Assembly (NCBI RefSeq): GCF_900155615.1
Contig: NZ_FUHT01000003.1
Span: 372,001-436,000 of the forward strand
DNA length: 64,000 nucleotides
From: Massiliimalia massiliensis
GTDB lineage: Bacteria; Bacillota; Clostridia; Oscillospirales; Ruminococcaceae
Direction of reading: 5' to 3'
The notes below the pieces were generated by a model that worked only from the letters and a program-made list of their open reading frames with translations, ran no database searches and was not told the origin of the DNA. A program made the position numbers and the translations under genes. Positions 51,621 to 60,572 of this stretch are shown in pieces (positions within the stretch are counted from its first letter, which is position 1; every line of letters begins with the position of its first letter).

Positions 51621-52430
51621 ATGGGCTTCATAAATAAAAGGAATTTGTATGGAAACGACTATAACGCTTGTGCCCTGTGCGAATATCAGCGCGAGATTAA
51701 ATTGATAAAACGCCTAATAAATATTTCGGAAAAGGCCATAGAAAAGCAAGTTGTTAATAATACATGGTCATATGAAGGAATATGCTATTCGTTCGCGAAA
51801 ACAATAGTTGATTATAGCAAGATGGCATATGACAATGTCTTGCTGGGGCATTTCCATGCAGTTAAAATGATTAACAGAGCCATTCTGGAGAATCTCGTTT
51901 GTTTAGATATCATCGTCAACAATGAAGATTTGTGGAAGTATTATTGGGCATATTCATACAGAAGCACTATTTATAAATCAAGACGCACTCCAACCTAGAA
52001 AGAATTGGACATGCTTGAAGGACTATATAAAGATTTGGATATTCCAGAGGCTTTTTATACCAAGCAACCCGGCAGGAAGAAAGCGTATATCCAGGAACAA
52101 TACGGCTGGACATATAAAATCAATGATAATAAGCAATTCACTTTCGAAAACATCTGCAAACTGATTGGCGAAGAAGGCGGTGTAGAATATCATGGCTTTC
52201 AGATGCTGAGCGATTATTCACATGGCACATCGTTTTATATGAAAATGCATAGCTCTGTTTTCGTTGGTGACATGATGACAATATTCGTTAATATGTACAT
52301 CAACCTGTATCGCATAGTTACTATATACTGTTGGAATTCTGTTGAGGAAGACTTTGATGATGTCACAGATGAACTGGAAAACATTTTCCATCGGTTTATC
52401 GAGCACGAGGAAGAAATTTATAGTAATTGA
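51621..52430 (+). pseudogene. DUF5677-like protein interrupted by one in-frame TAG
   Basis: A 269-residue reading frame from ATG 51621 broken only by TAG at 51996-51998. Before it: NNTWSYEGICYSFAKTIVDY and HFHAVKMINRAILENLVCLD; after it: KELDMLEGLYKDLDIPEAFY, SDYSHGTSFYMKMH and FDDVTDELENIFHRFIEH. Both halves fit one DUF5677-type helical protein. With the large methyltransferase this is the second island gene with an in-frame TAG. It may be nonsense decay or a recoded codon. Function unknown. Confidence 0.65.
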
Positions 52431-52500
52431 CGTTGTATAGTTCCGATAATACTTGCATCGTTCCGATGTGGAACTGAAGACAGCAAAAACATTGACACAG

Positions 52501-52534
52501 CGGCATCGCAGCAGAAATGTTGCGGTGCCGTTTT
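52501..52534 (+). terminator. Terminator at the end of the island
   Basis: CGGCATCGCA pairs with TGCGGTGCCG (one G-U) around a 10-nt loop and is followed by TTTT. The rest of the gene-less stretch 52431-52695 shows nothing else I can support. Confidence 0.75.
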
Positions 52535-52695
52535 GCGCGCTGAACTTCTGAGTCAGTACGAACCAATTTCGCGTAACTTTTATATTATTCCTTATACGCG
52601 ATTTTATCAGAAAAAGAATCAGAGATATGCAGTTGTTCAGTTATTTATAACATTCTCACCGATGGCCTTTTATGAAGGGGTTATATAGGGGAAAT

Positions 52696-52727
52696 AAAAA
52701 GCGCCGAGCAAACGTGTTGCCCGGCAC
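52696..52727 (-). terminator. Terminator of the AAA/DUF4143 gene
   Basis: On the minus strand a stem of GGTGCCGGGCAA against TTGCTCGGCGC with a bulge is followed by TTTTT, ten bases after the stop of the ATPase gene. Confidence 0.7.
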
Positions 52728-52737
52728 CATTGTGCGG

Positions 52738-53961
52738 TTAGATCATCCAGATCGGAACAATATAGTTTTCGGAATTGATGGCAGACAGCTTCGGCCGCAT
52801 ACAAAGGATCGCGCCATTGCCGCGAGGAATAGAGGCTTTGTCAAGGTGAACAAAGGCGCTGATCAGTTCACTGCCTGGATTGACGGAGCGCTTGATCTCT
52901 ATCGGATGGAGCATACCATCGCTTTCGATTACCATGTCGATTTCGTTGGAATTGCTGTCACGGTAGTACCAAAGCAGACATTCCTTGGCGTTGTTGTGGT
53001 AGGATTTGAGCAGCTCAGAGACGACAAAGTTTTCCAAAATAGCACCATTGATTGCGCCATTGGCTAAAATCTCAGGAGAGGAATACCGCGTGAGATAGGC
53101 GACTAAGCCTGTGTCAAAAAAATACATTTTAGGCGTCTTAACGGTACGCTTCAATAGATTGTTGGAATAGGGACGCAGGAAGAAAATAACGTCGGATTTT
53201 TCAAGCACCTGCAGCCATCGCTTAGCAGTGTCATCGGATACGCCAACATCCTGCGCAATATCGTGGGTGTTGAGCATTTGTCCTGCCCGACAGGCGGCGG
53301 CGCGGACAAAATCACGGAACAGAAGCGGATCCGCAAGCTGCACCTGCTCTTTTACATCGCGATCAATATAGGTCTGCAAATAGCTGGAATAGAACACGTC
53401 CCGATCAGAGAACTTGCCGCTGGCAAGACCGGGCATAGAGCCCTTCCAGATGCGGTCATAGATTTCCGCAATATCCGCAGGCGCATTTGTTTTCTCTCGC
53501 GCTTTCAGCGCGTCCAGCTCCAGAGTAAACGGCGTACAATCACCTGACCCATAAATCTCGTGTTGGGAGAGGCTGGACATATGCAGAATCGCTACACGAC
53601 CGGCAAGGGACTCCTGCGCCAGTTCCATCAGCTTGAACGCCTGCGAACCGGTAAGCCAATAGGTGCTGGGAGCAGCGCCTTTGTCAATCTCCATCTTGAT
53701 GTAGGAGAAAAGCTCGGGCGCATATTGCACTTCGTCGATCATGATTGGGGTAGAATGCATTTGCAGGAACATAGCAGGATCGCGCTTGGCAAGGCTGCGC
53801 TCTTCCATGTCGTCCAATGTTACATACTCACGGCTGTCGTCCATGAGCTGCCGCAGAACAGTAGTTTTACCCACCTGACGCGGACCGGTGATTAAAATAC
53901 AAGAATATTCTTTGGAAAGAGCAAGAATTTTATCCTCAATATCTCGTTTGATATAAGCCAT
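52738..53961 (-). CDS. AAA ATPase with DUF4143 domain
   Basis: A 407-residue protein, ATG 53961 with AGGAGG upstream. The N-terminal ATPase has ILITGPRQVGKTTVLRQLM (Walker A), PIMIDEVQYAPELFSYIK (Walker B), and YWLTGSQAFKLM (sensor). The C-terminal DUF4143 part has TPKMYFFDTGLVAYLTRY, GAILENFVVSELLKS and SNEIDMVIESDGMLHPIEIKRS, a nuclease-like D...ExK core. Large families of these are found in gut bacteria; their function is not settled. It is encoded opposite to the island and is preceded by two operator-like dyads. Confidence 0.9.
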   Translation of the reverse strand: MAYIKRDIEDKILALSKEYSCILITGPRQVGKTTVLRQLMDDSREYVTLDDMEERSLAKRDPAMFLQMHSTPIMIDEVQYAPELFSYIKMEIDKGAAPSTYWLTGSQAFKLMELAQESLAGRVAILHMSSLSQHEIYGSGDCTPFTLELDALKAREKTNAPADIAEIYDRIWKGSMPGLASGKFSDRDVFYSSYLQTYIDRDVKEQVQLADPLLFRDFVRAAACRAGQMLNTHDIAQDVGVSDDTAKRWLQVLEKSDVIFFLRPYSNNLLKRTVKTPKMYFFDTGLVAYLTRYSSPEILANGAINGAILENFVVSELLKSYHNNAKECLLWYYRDSNSNEIDMVIESDGMLHPIEIKRSVNPGSELISAFVHLDKASIPRGNGAILCMRPKLSAINSENYIVPIWMI

Positions 53962-53983
53962 GATAGGACCTCCTTAGGCAAAT

Positions 53984-54051
53984 ATTCGATTCAATCGTAT
54001 TTTAGCATAAACCGAAACGTCTGTCAAGGCTGTTATACGATATAATCGTAT
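53984..54051. promoter_or_regulatory. Two 17-bp dyads upstream of the DUF4143 ATPase
   Basis: ATTCGAT-N3-ATCGTAT (53984-54000) and ATACGAT-N3-ATCGTAT (54035-54051) have the same spacing and lie 51 bp apart, about five helical turns, just upstream of the ATPase gene. The following TTTTxGCATAAA also repeats, extending the similarity to 54011 and 54062. This points to cooperative binding of a regulator, perhaps encoded elsewhere. Confidence 0.55.
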
Positions 54052-54160
54052 TTTTGCATAAATAACAGAAAATATGATATAATCCCCTTGAAGGAGGTGG
54101 TGTATATGATTGTGTACAGATGAGCTTTGGAATCAAATAAATTTAAGGAGGTAAAACAAC

Positions 54161-55642
54161 ATGATTTCCAAAGAGCAATACACAGCAATCCGGCAGCTGA
54201 AGGCAGAAGGCTTTACCGGAACAGGGATCGCGCAAAAGCTGAATCTTTCTGCGGTCAGCGTCCGTAAATGGTGGAACACAGACGAGAAAACCTTTGACCA
54301 GCTCATCCGCGGCAATACCCCCTACATGGATCAATATCGGGAGTTCATCCTGAGTATTCTGCGCGTCTGCCCGCAAATTCGAGAGACGAATCTGCTATAC
54401 CGTCTTAAAGAGGAATTTCCGGATTTTCACTGCAACAAGCGGACCTTTTACCGCTATATGAAGCAGCTGCGGGAGCAAACGGGCTTCCTGCAATTTACCG
54501 GCAGAGTCACTTCCCCGCGAGAGGAATCGCCACCGGGGTATGAGGCCCAAGTGGACTTCGGGCAATACCGCATGAAAGATATCTACGGGCAGCCGGTGCG
54601 GGTGTACTTCTTCTGCATGGTGTTGGCCTATAGTAGGATGCACTTCCTGTATTTCAGCCGGGAGCCCTTTACCACGGAAACAGCCATTCGAGCCCACGAA
54701 TACGCGTTTCAGTATTTCGGCGGCAGGCCATGCATGATTATGTACGATCAGGATCGGGCGTTTGTGGGAAGCGAGAATTTCGGCAACATTCTGCTGGTGC
54801 CGAAGTTTGAGAACTTTGTCCGAAGTACAGGCTTCAGCGTCCGCCTGTGCAGACCCCACGATCCTCAGTCCAAGGGCAAGGTTGAAACTTTCGTCCGCTA
54901 CGTCAAGGAGAGCTTCCTGCAGGGCAGAATCTTCGCTGGCATCGATTCCCTGAACAGTGCCGCTCTGCGATGGCTGGATACGGAGGCCAACGGAACGACC
55001 AATCTGCGCACACGAAAACCGCCACGGGAATTGTTCCGAGAGGAAATTCGGCATCTGGAGCCGGTGAACGCACCCCACGTAGATGACACTCTTATCCGTA
55101 GCGTATCAGACAAGTACACCGTTGCCGTAGATTGGAGCGTGTACGAACTGCCTCGGAGCAAGGGGAAGCAGTACGACCAAATTCGCGTGGAGGAAGAAAA
55201 CGGCGTGCTGCTATTCTACATGGCCGCTACCGGCACACTGCTCCACAAATGCCCCAAGAAAGAAGACTGCGGCGTGACAGCCTATCACGGTGACGAGACA
55301 AAACGGGATTTTGTGAAATCCAACGAAATCCGATACATATTCGAAGCTTGCGACGCGTTGGAGCCTTTTCTCGAGAAACTGACCGAGCTTGAGCCGCGGT
55401 ACAAGAACATTCAATGCGGCAGAATCATCGCTCTGTCCAATATGTACTCCGTTGAGCAGGTGGCGGAAGCCATGGAGTATTGCCTCAAGGTTGGCATTTG
55501 CAGTTCTCAGGAGGTTACGGCCTTCCTCATCTTCCGATACGGAGATGAATTTGCTAAGAAGCACCTATCGAAAAACGCATACTACCGCAACCGGAATAGA
55601 GCCTATGAGATTAGGAGGGAGCAAGATGGCAGGTATTACTGA
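54161..55642 (+). CDS. istA: IS21-family transposase IstA
   Basis: A 493-residue DDE transposase, ATG 54161 after AAGGAGGTAAAAC. The N-terminal HTH (AIRQLKAEGFTGTGIAQKLN) is followed by the integrase core with QVDFGQYRMKDIYG (first D), MIMYDQDRAFVGSENFGN (second D) and SKGKVETFVRYVKESF (E). Overlaps istB by 17 bp as usual. A very short frame of five codons (MIVYR, 54106-54123) with a good ribosome site just upstream seems to be a gene start truncated by the IS. IS ends are not resolved. Confidence 0.93.
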   Translation: MISKEQYTAIRQLKAEGFTGTGIAQKLNLSAVSVRKWWNTDEKTFDQLIRGNTPYMDQYREFILSILRVCPQIRETNLLYRLKEEFPDFHCNKRTFYRYMKQLREQTGFLQFTGRVTSPREESPPGYEAQVDFGQYRMKDIYGQPVRVYFFCMVLAYSRMHFLYFSREPFTTETAIRAHEYAFQYFGGRPCMIMYDQDRAFVGSENFGNILLVPKFENFVRSTGFSVRLCRPHDPQSKGKVETFVRYVKESFLQGRIFAGIDSLNSAALRWLDTEANGTTNLRTRKPPRELFREEIRHLEPVNAPHVDDTLIRSVSDKYTVAVDWSVYELPRSKGKQYDQIRVEEENGVLLFYMAATGTLLHKCPKKEDCGVTAYHGDETKRDFVKSNEIRYIFEACDALEPFLEKLTELEPRYKNIQCGRIIALSNMYSVEQVAEAMEYCLKVGICSSQEVTAFLIFRYGDEFAKKHLSKNAYYRNRNRAYEIRREQDGRYY

Positions 55643-56306
55643 ACTGCAAGAACTGGCACGCAAACTTAGCCTCGCTAATATTGCTGGTGGCGTAGTCAAC
55701 CTACAAAAAGAATCTCTGTCGAATCTGGACTATCTGAAATATATACTAGAATCAGAATTGGCAGAACGAGAGAAAAGTGCTATCGCAAAGCGCCGCAAGG
55801 AAAGTCACCTGCCGAGAAAGGCCTTTTCCATAGAGACCCTGAACAAGGGCATTGCGTGGCACATCCAGCAGTTAGAGAACCTAGCTTGGATCGAAAAGGC
55901 TGAGGACCTGATTCTGCTTGGCCGCTGCGATACAGGCAAAACGTCTCTGGCAGTGCATCTGGGAGAACTGACACTGGAAGCCGGCCATCGGGTGTATTAC
56001 TGCAACGTCGATGAGTTCCTGGACATCATCCGAAACAAAGATCACGTAGAGCGCTGCAGCCGTAAATTCAAATATATGCTGAGCGCAGACCTGATCATAC
56101 TGGACGAGATTATGTACGTCGCCCTATCCGATCAGGACCTACCGCTGTTTTATCGGGCGGTGAACTTCCTCAAGGAAGAAAGAAGCATGATTTACATTAC
56201 CAACCGTGAGCTTTCCGACTGGTCGCTGACCGTCACGGATCGGCACCTAATGCAGACGCTTACGGAGAAGCTAACTAACAACAGTCAGCTTGTACGGCTG
56301 ACCTAA
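55626..56306 (+). CDS. istB: IS21-family ATP-binding helper protein IstB
   Basis: A 226-residue AAA+ protein, ATG 55626 after AGGAGGGAG. It shows LILLGRCDTGKTSLAVHLGE (Walker A with an unusual RCDT loop), ADLIILDEIMYVALSDQD (Walker B) and MIYITNRELSDWSLTV (sensor). It controls target choice of IstA. Length is near normal. Confidence 0.92.
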   Translation: MAGITELQELARKLSLANIAGGVVNLQKESLSNLDYLKYILESELAEREKSAIAKRRKESHLPRKAFSIETLNKGIAWHIQQLENLAWIEKAEDLILLGRCDTGKTSLAVHLGELTLEAGHRVYYCNVDEFLDIIRNKDHVERCSRKFKYMLSADLIILDEIMYVALSDQDLPLFYRAVNFLKEERSMIYITNRELSDWSLTVTDRHLMQTLTEKLTNNSQLVRLT

Positions 56307-56549
56307 TGTCCACGGAGCAAAACCGTGGCCGTTTGCCATTAAAAAGTAAAACCGAAAAACTTGAAAATAACCGACAAATGTTGGAGGAAATATAAATACC
56401 GGTTTCCCACACCTCTTATTTTTTGCCACGAAAAGATTGATAGTCTCTCTTTTTTGTCAAAAATTCGCCTAACCGGAGGGGGAGGTCAAATCTCTGGGGG
56501 TATTTACCCCGAGACGGGCGTGGGGTCACGCGCGAAAAATCGGGAAATC

Positions 56550-57092
56550 AAGAAGTGGGGTTGTACGAATCGGATATCAAATGGCAGAGCGGTCTGCGAC
56601 AGTCACCATGTGAAAGAAGATATACTGCAGCGCACTTACCTCGCAGCGATCAGCGATATGATCGAGGATGCCGAGGATATCATGGAAGCGGTGCGTGAAA
56701 GCGCAGGGCTGGTCATGCAACCCGAAAACGCAGATGCCATGAATCGCATCGAGCAGGAGATCATCGAGGTACAGGAAGCCGTCCTCGCCCTGCATAAGGC
56801 AAAGCAGAGCTTCAGCGTCAGCGCAACGGACTATGCAACACATATACAGGCATACAGCCAGCGAATGCAGGAGCTGGAAGCCCAGCAGGAAGAACAGAAA
56901 TCCGTAGCAACACGGTATGCAGAGGTCAAGGCCTGGCTGGACGCATTCGAGCAGCACATCAAAGACGGCAGTATCATGAGTGCAGATGACAGCACCATTC
57001 TCAAGCAACTGATGGAACAGATCATCGTCAGTGACAGCGGCATAGAGATACAGTTCAAATGCGGTGTCAGCATCGAAAAGGACTACGAATAA
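56550..57092 (+). pseudogene. 3' remnant of a large serine recombinase
   Basis: From about 56550 the frame reads WGCTNRISNGRAVCDSHHV, the second half of a recombinase zinc ribbon, then the long coiled coil (LEAQQEEQKSVATRYAEVKA) and a typical end QLMEQIIVSDSGIEIQFKCG. The resolvase and recombinase domains are absent; IS21 lies upstream. It may be what is left of the enzyme that brought the island. The GC-rich patch before it (56470-56545) shows no gene. Confidence 0.8.
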
Positions 57093-57252
57093 AGCAGAAA
57101 GCCCTCGGCAGTGGTCACAGAACCACCGTCGAGGGTACTTTTTCGTTTCGTTGAAAAATTCACATTTATATGCTATGATAAGAAACCCGGAAGGTCAACG
57201 AGGAATAATCGAAAAAGAAACTGGATGAGATTCGAGCCTTCGGAAAAAATCT

Positions 57253-57720
57253 ATGAGTTACGGCGAGGGTGTAAGGTTGGAAATTAACGAAGTCAAAGAA
57301 AACAAAAAGCAATATCTGCCTCTCCTGCTCCTTGCCGACGAGCAGGAGGATATGATCGACCGGTATCTTGACCGGGGAACGATGTATGTTCTGATAGAGG
57401 ATGGTGTGAAATGTGAGTGCGTTGTCACCGACGAGGGCGGCGGCATTCTGGAGATCAAGAGCCTCGCAACGGAGCCTGCCCATCAGGGTAAGGGCTACGG
57501 CAAAGCTATGATAAATTACATTGCTGAACTCTATTGTGATCGTTATTCCATTCTTCAGGTCGGCACCGGCGACAGTCCTTTGACTGTCCCGTTTTACGAA
57601 AAGTGCGGCTTTGTCCGTTCCCACAGCATCAAAAACTTTTTCATGGGCAACTATGATCATCCGATCTTCGAGTGCGGTGTGCAGTTGGTCGATATGGTGT
57701 ATCTGCAAAAGAAACTATAA
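57253..57720 (+). CDS. GNAT family N-acetyltransferase
   Basis: A 155-residue acetyl-CoA-dependent transferase. The acetyl-CoA loop is in SLATEPAHQGKGYGKAMINY (Q/RxxGxG/A), with the preceding strand ILEIKSLATEP and later LTVPFYEKCGFVRSH, as in GNAT. The start ATG 57253 has a poor ribosome site; TTG 57280 is possible. The substrate is unknown. Likely co-transcribed with the NTF2-like gene. Confidence 0.88.
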   Translation: MSYGEGVRLEINEVKENKKQYLPLLLLADEQEDMIDRYLDRGTMYVLIEDGVKCECVVTDEGGGILEIKSLATEPAHQGKGYGKAMINYIAELYCDRYSILQVGTGDSPLTVPFYEKCGFVRSHSIKNFFMGNYDHPIFECGVQLVDMVYLQKKL

Positions 57721-57748
57721 ATGCGAACGATAGTCGAGGGATAATGAC

Positions 57749-58171
57749 ATGATAGAGAAAAGAGAAGAAACAATTCGCAAATGGTTCCATATGTGGCTTA
57801 CGAAAAACAGTTCGGTCATTAACGAAATTTTTGCTGATAGCGCAGTCTATACCGAAAGCTGGGGGCCTGAATATCACGGCGCAGAGAAAATCAAGCTGTG
57901 GTTTGACGAATGGAATACGCGGGGTTCCGTTATGCAATGGGATATTCATCAATTCTTCCACAAAGAAAATCAGACCGTCGTGCAATGGTATTTCAGATAT
58001 CAGATGTGCGGCGAAGAAGCAAATGCTTTTGATGGAATGTCACTAATCACATGGGATTCCGATGGGCGGATCATATCCTTGCAGGAATTCGGATGCAATG
58101 CGCATCGTTATGATCCCTATGCCAGTGGGTCGCAGCCGCAGTTTGAAGCTACGGAAACGCTATGGTTTTAA
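57749..58171 (+). CDS. NTF2-like (SnoaL-type) protein
   Basis: A 140-residue protein, ATG 57749. REETIRKWFHMWLTKNSSVI, DSAVYTESWGPEYHGAEKIK, WFDEWN and TVVQWYFRYQM fit the cone-shaped NTF2 fold. Members act as small enzymes or binding proteins. There is no reliable function here. Confidence 0.82.
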   Translation: MIEKREETIRKWFHMWLTKNSSVINEIFADSAVYTESWGPEYHGAEKIKLWFDEWNTRGSVMQWDIHQFFHKENQTVVQWYFRYQMCGEEANAFDGMSLITWDSDGRIISLQEFGCNAHRYDPYASGSQPQFEATETLWF

Positions 58172-58337
58172 TTCTTTTGAAGGCAAAAACAAAAGGGGAG
58201 CAGACTGCTGCGTAGTGAAATTTCAATATCAGATGAACGGATAAAATTGATAACACATCACTTATCGAATTGTTACAGGTGTACTTTTGGTCGTTCTTAC
58301 CCCTGTTTGTTGACCCTTTGGTCGCTCTCTCGCAGTC

Positions 58338-58373
58338 AAAAGCCTCGACACGTCGTTTGTGTTCGAGGCTTTT
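58338..58373. terminator. Terminator after the NTF2-like gene
   Basis: AAAAGCCTCGA (58338-58348) pairs with TCGAGGCTTTT (58363-58373), with additional weaker pairs within the loop. Confidence 0.8.
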
Positions 58374-58454
58374 GTTTATGCCCTATTAGCGGAAGGCTGC
58401 CGCGCTTCAAACGCACTCCTCGTCTTGTGGAGTGCATTTTTTGACCTGAATTAT

Positions 58455-58488
58455 AAATCCCCTCGAATCTTTTGATTCGAGGGGATTT
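58455..58488. terminator. Terminator of the galM-iclR transcript
   Basis: A perfect 15-bp stem, AAATCCCCTCGAATC and its complement around TTTT, lies just downstream of the galM stop (minus strand) and can also stop plus-strand transcripts. Confidence 0.88.
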
Positions 58489-58509
58489 ACTTTTGGCAAT
58501 CATTCCAAA

Positions 58510-59541
58510 CTAAACTACATCAAAACGGTAAATTGTTTCAGAGGAATACCGTTCTCCGGGCAGCAGATACTTGCCGGGAAAAGAGGTATGATGGACAAAA
58601 TCAGTCGCATACTGCGTCTCAAAACAAACTGCATTATGGATGCGGTCCGGCACGCCGTCATTTAGGATTAGAGCCTCTTCCGGGAAATTTGAGGTGTAAA
58701 ACTGCAGCGCGGGAAGATCGGTATATACCCGAATCCGCCGGCCTGTATAAGGGGAATAGGCAGATGCCGCCTGCCTCATTCCGCTCCCGGACAGCAAAAA
58801 GGTGTGGTCATACCCTCTGGTGTTCTGCAATGTGGAATCTCCGATGTGTTCCAAGGTTCTAGGCTTTCTGAAATCGAAGATGGAGCCATCGACTGACATC
58901 ATGGCGCCGGTCGGGAGAGCCTGTTGTGATAATTCCAGATACCGCTCTGCTTCGATTTGAACCAAGTAGTCCGTAACCTCCCGGTTAAAATCGGCATCCA
59001 GGTTAAAATAAGAATGATTGGTAAAGCTGACTGGGGTTTTTTGGTCGGATACCGCTTCATATCGGATATGGAGCGCTCCGTTCCCAGGCAGGGAATAGAT
59101 GACTTTTACATCGAGATTGCCGGGATATCCGTCCAGCCCGCCGGGGAACCGATGGGAAAATACAATCCGATGATCAGACTGTTCAAGAACATCCCAAACT
59201 ATATTGGAAAAGCTCTGGATTCCGCCATGAAGATGATGGGGAGAGTCGTTTTTCGTAAGCCGGCAGACTGCCCCGTCCATCTCAAACTGTGCATTGCTGA
59301 TTACATTGGCGATTCTTCCGACAGCAGCGCCTGCGTACTTGGCATCCCTTTCATACAGGGGAAACTGGTCATATCCCAGCACAATATTTTTGGAAAAGCC
59401 ATTACGGTCTGGCGTTGACAGCCGGAGAATCCGGCATCCGTAGTTACAGACCGTGACAGATATACCGTCTGTGTCTGACAGCAAAAAGCTATAGACCGGA
59501 AAACCGGAGTTTGTTTTACCAAATAGCTGCTGTCTCATCAT
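58510..59541 (-). CDS. galM: Aldose 1-epimerase (galactose mutarotase)
   Basis: A 343-residue protein interconverting alpha and beta sugar anomers in the cytoplasm. Recognisable are VCNYGCRILRLSTPDRNG, the GRIANVI segment, SPHHLHGGIQSFSNIVWDV with the catalytic His region, PVSFTNHSYFNLD (second His) and a C-terminal ALQFYTSNFP with CFETQYATDFVHH containing the Glu. It overlaps the iclR gene by 4 bp and stands opposite two alpha-galactosidase genes, so it serves galactoside use. Confidence 0.93.
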   Translation of the reverse strand: MMRQQLFGKTNSGFPVYSFLLSDTDGISVTVCNYGCRILRLSTPDRNGFSKNIVLGYDQFPLYERDAKYAGAAVGRIANVISNAQFEMDGAVCRLTKNDSPHHLHGGIQSFSNIVWDVLEQSDHRIVFSHRFPGGLDGYPGNLDVKVIYSLPGNGALHIRYEAVSDQKTPVSFTNHSYFNLDADFNREVTDYLVQIEAERYLELSQQALPTGAMMSVDGSIFDFRKPRTLEHIGDSTLQNTRGYDHTFLLSGSGMRQAASAYSPYTGRRIRVYTDLPALQFYTSNFPEEALILNDGVPDRIHNAVCFETQYATDFVHHTSFPGKYLLPGERYSSETIYRFDVV

Positions 59542-60314
59542 AATACCCGTTCCAATCTCAGCTTTGCTTCCAGCAGGGGCTGCTTCATCAGGTCAAAGTT
59601 AAAATCCTTGCGGATGATTGGAACAGAAAGGCTTAGGCCAAGGTAAACGCTGCCGGAATGCTCCTTAACCGGTACAGCAATGCACTGTACCCCAAGCGTA
59701 GATTCCTCCTGCTCATAGGAAAATCCGGTTTGACGAGTTTCGTTTAGCTGCTGGAGCAGAATATCGACATCGTCAATGGTTTTCGCGGTGATTTTTCGCA
59801 TTCCGCCGGAGTACATCTCCCGGATTTCTTCATCTGTCTTTCCGGAAAGAAGCGCCTTGCCCAATGCGGTAGCATGGGCGGGAATCCGTTTTCCCACGCT
59901 GGATGACATCCGTACTACATGTGAACAGTCGCATTTGCTCAGATAAACGACGTCTGAGCCGTCTAGAACCGCGAGATGTGCTGTTTCATCTACGGCATCT
60001 ACCAATTCCTTTAAGACATCGCGCGAATAGAGGGAAAAATCATTATTTTCGACAAACTTTGAACCGATTTCAAACGGCTTCATTCCGATGATAAAACGGT
60101 TGTTGGTTGATTTCTTGACATATCCCATGTTTACAAAGGTCATCAGCAGGACATAGGCGCTGCTTTTGGCCATACTAAGCTGGGAACAGATATCGATCAG
60201 GGAAACGCCGTCCGGCTGATTCGCAATATATTCCAGCATCTGTAACGCTTTTTCCAGCATTCTGTGGTTTTTGACTTCCATGAGTTTTTGAGTCCCTTCT
60301 TCCATTAACTGCAT
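59538..60314 (-). CDS. IclR-family regulator of the galactoside genes
   Basis: A 258-residue regulator. The N-terminal winged helix is MLEKALQMLEYIANQPDGVS with DICSQLSMAKSSAYVLLMTF; the effector domain follows (ETAHLAVLDGSDVVYLSKCD, GKRIPAHATALGKALLSG, GVQCIAVPVKEHSGSVYLGL). Start could be ATG 60314, 60305 or 60281. It is divergent from the alpha-galactosidase genes, and the 35-bp sites before both of those are natural candidates for its operators. Confidence 0.9.
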   Translation of the reverse strand: MQLMEEGTQKLMEVKNHRMLEKALQMLEYIANQPDGVSLIDICSQLSMAKSSAYVLLMTFVNMGYVKKSTNNRFIIGMKPFEIGSKFVENNDFSLYSRDVLKELVDAVDETAHLAVLDGSDVVYLSKCDCSHVVRMSSSVGKRIPAHATALGKALLSGKTDEEIREMYSGGMRKITAKTIDDVDILLQQLNETRQTGFSYEQEESTLGVQCIAVPVKEHSGSVYLGLSLSVPIIRKDFNFDLMKQPLLEAKLRLERVL

Positions 60315-60476
60315 ATTCCATCCGGTATTACTTTTTATTATACTTGTAAACTTTAAAAAATCAACTGAGAAATATTTTTTCAGAGATTCCTACTGGTTTT
60401 TTGTAAAGGGGAAATCAGTTATTCGGCATATTGGACATAATTTTGTTGGGAATCAAGGCGAAAATATAAAAAACAC

Positions 60477-60551
60477 TTGACATTCTAATGGGTAGGGATT
60501 ATAATTGTCGCATAAGGTTCATAAAAAAATATTTAGTACATATATACGAAC
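60477..60551 (+). promoter_or_regulatory. Promoter plus 35-bp operator-like site of the first alpha-galactosidase gene
   Basis: TTGACA (60477-60482), 17 bases, TATAAT (60500-60505), both perfect. Eleven bases downstream begins a 35-bp site with ends GTTC (60517) and GAAC (60551), which recurs before the second gene at the same place. A protein bound here would block transcription initiation. Confidence 0.75.
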
Positions 60552-60572
60552 CTAATAGGAGGCGCAGATGCT

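Noticed and set aside
27596-52430. BREX, DISARM or type I restriction system
   Set aside because: No PglZ, BrxC/BrxL, DrmA/DrmB, HsdR or HsdS features were found among the island proteins.
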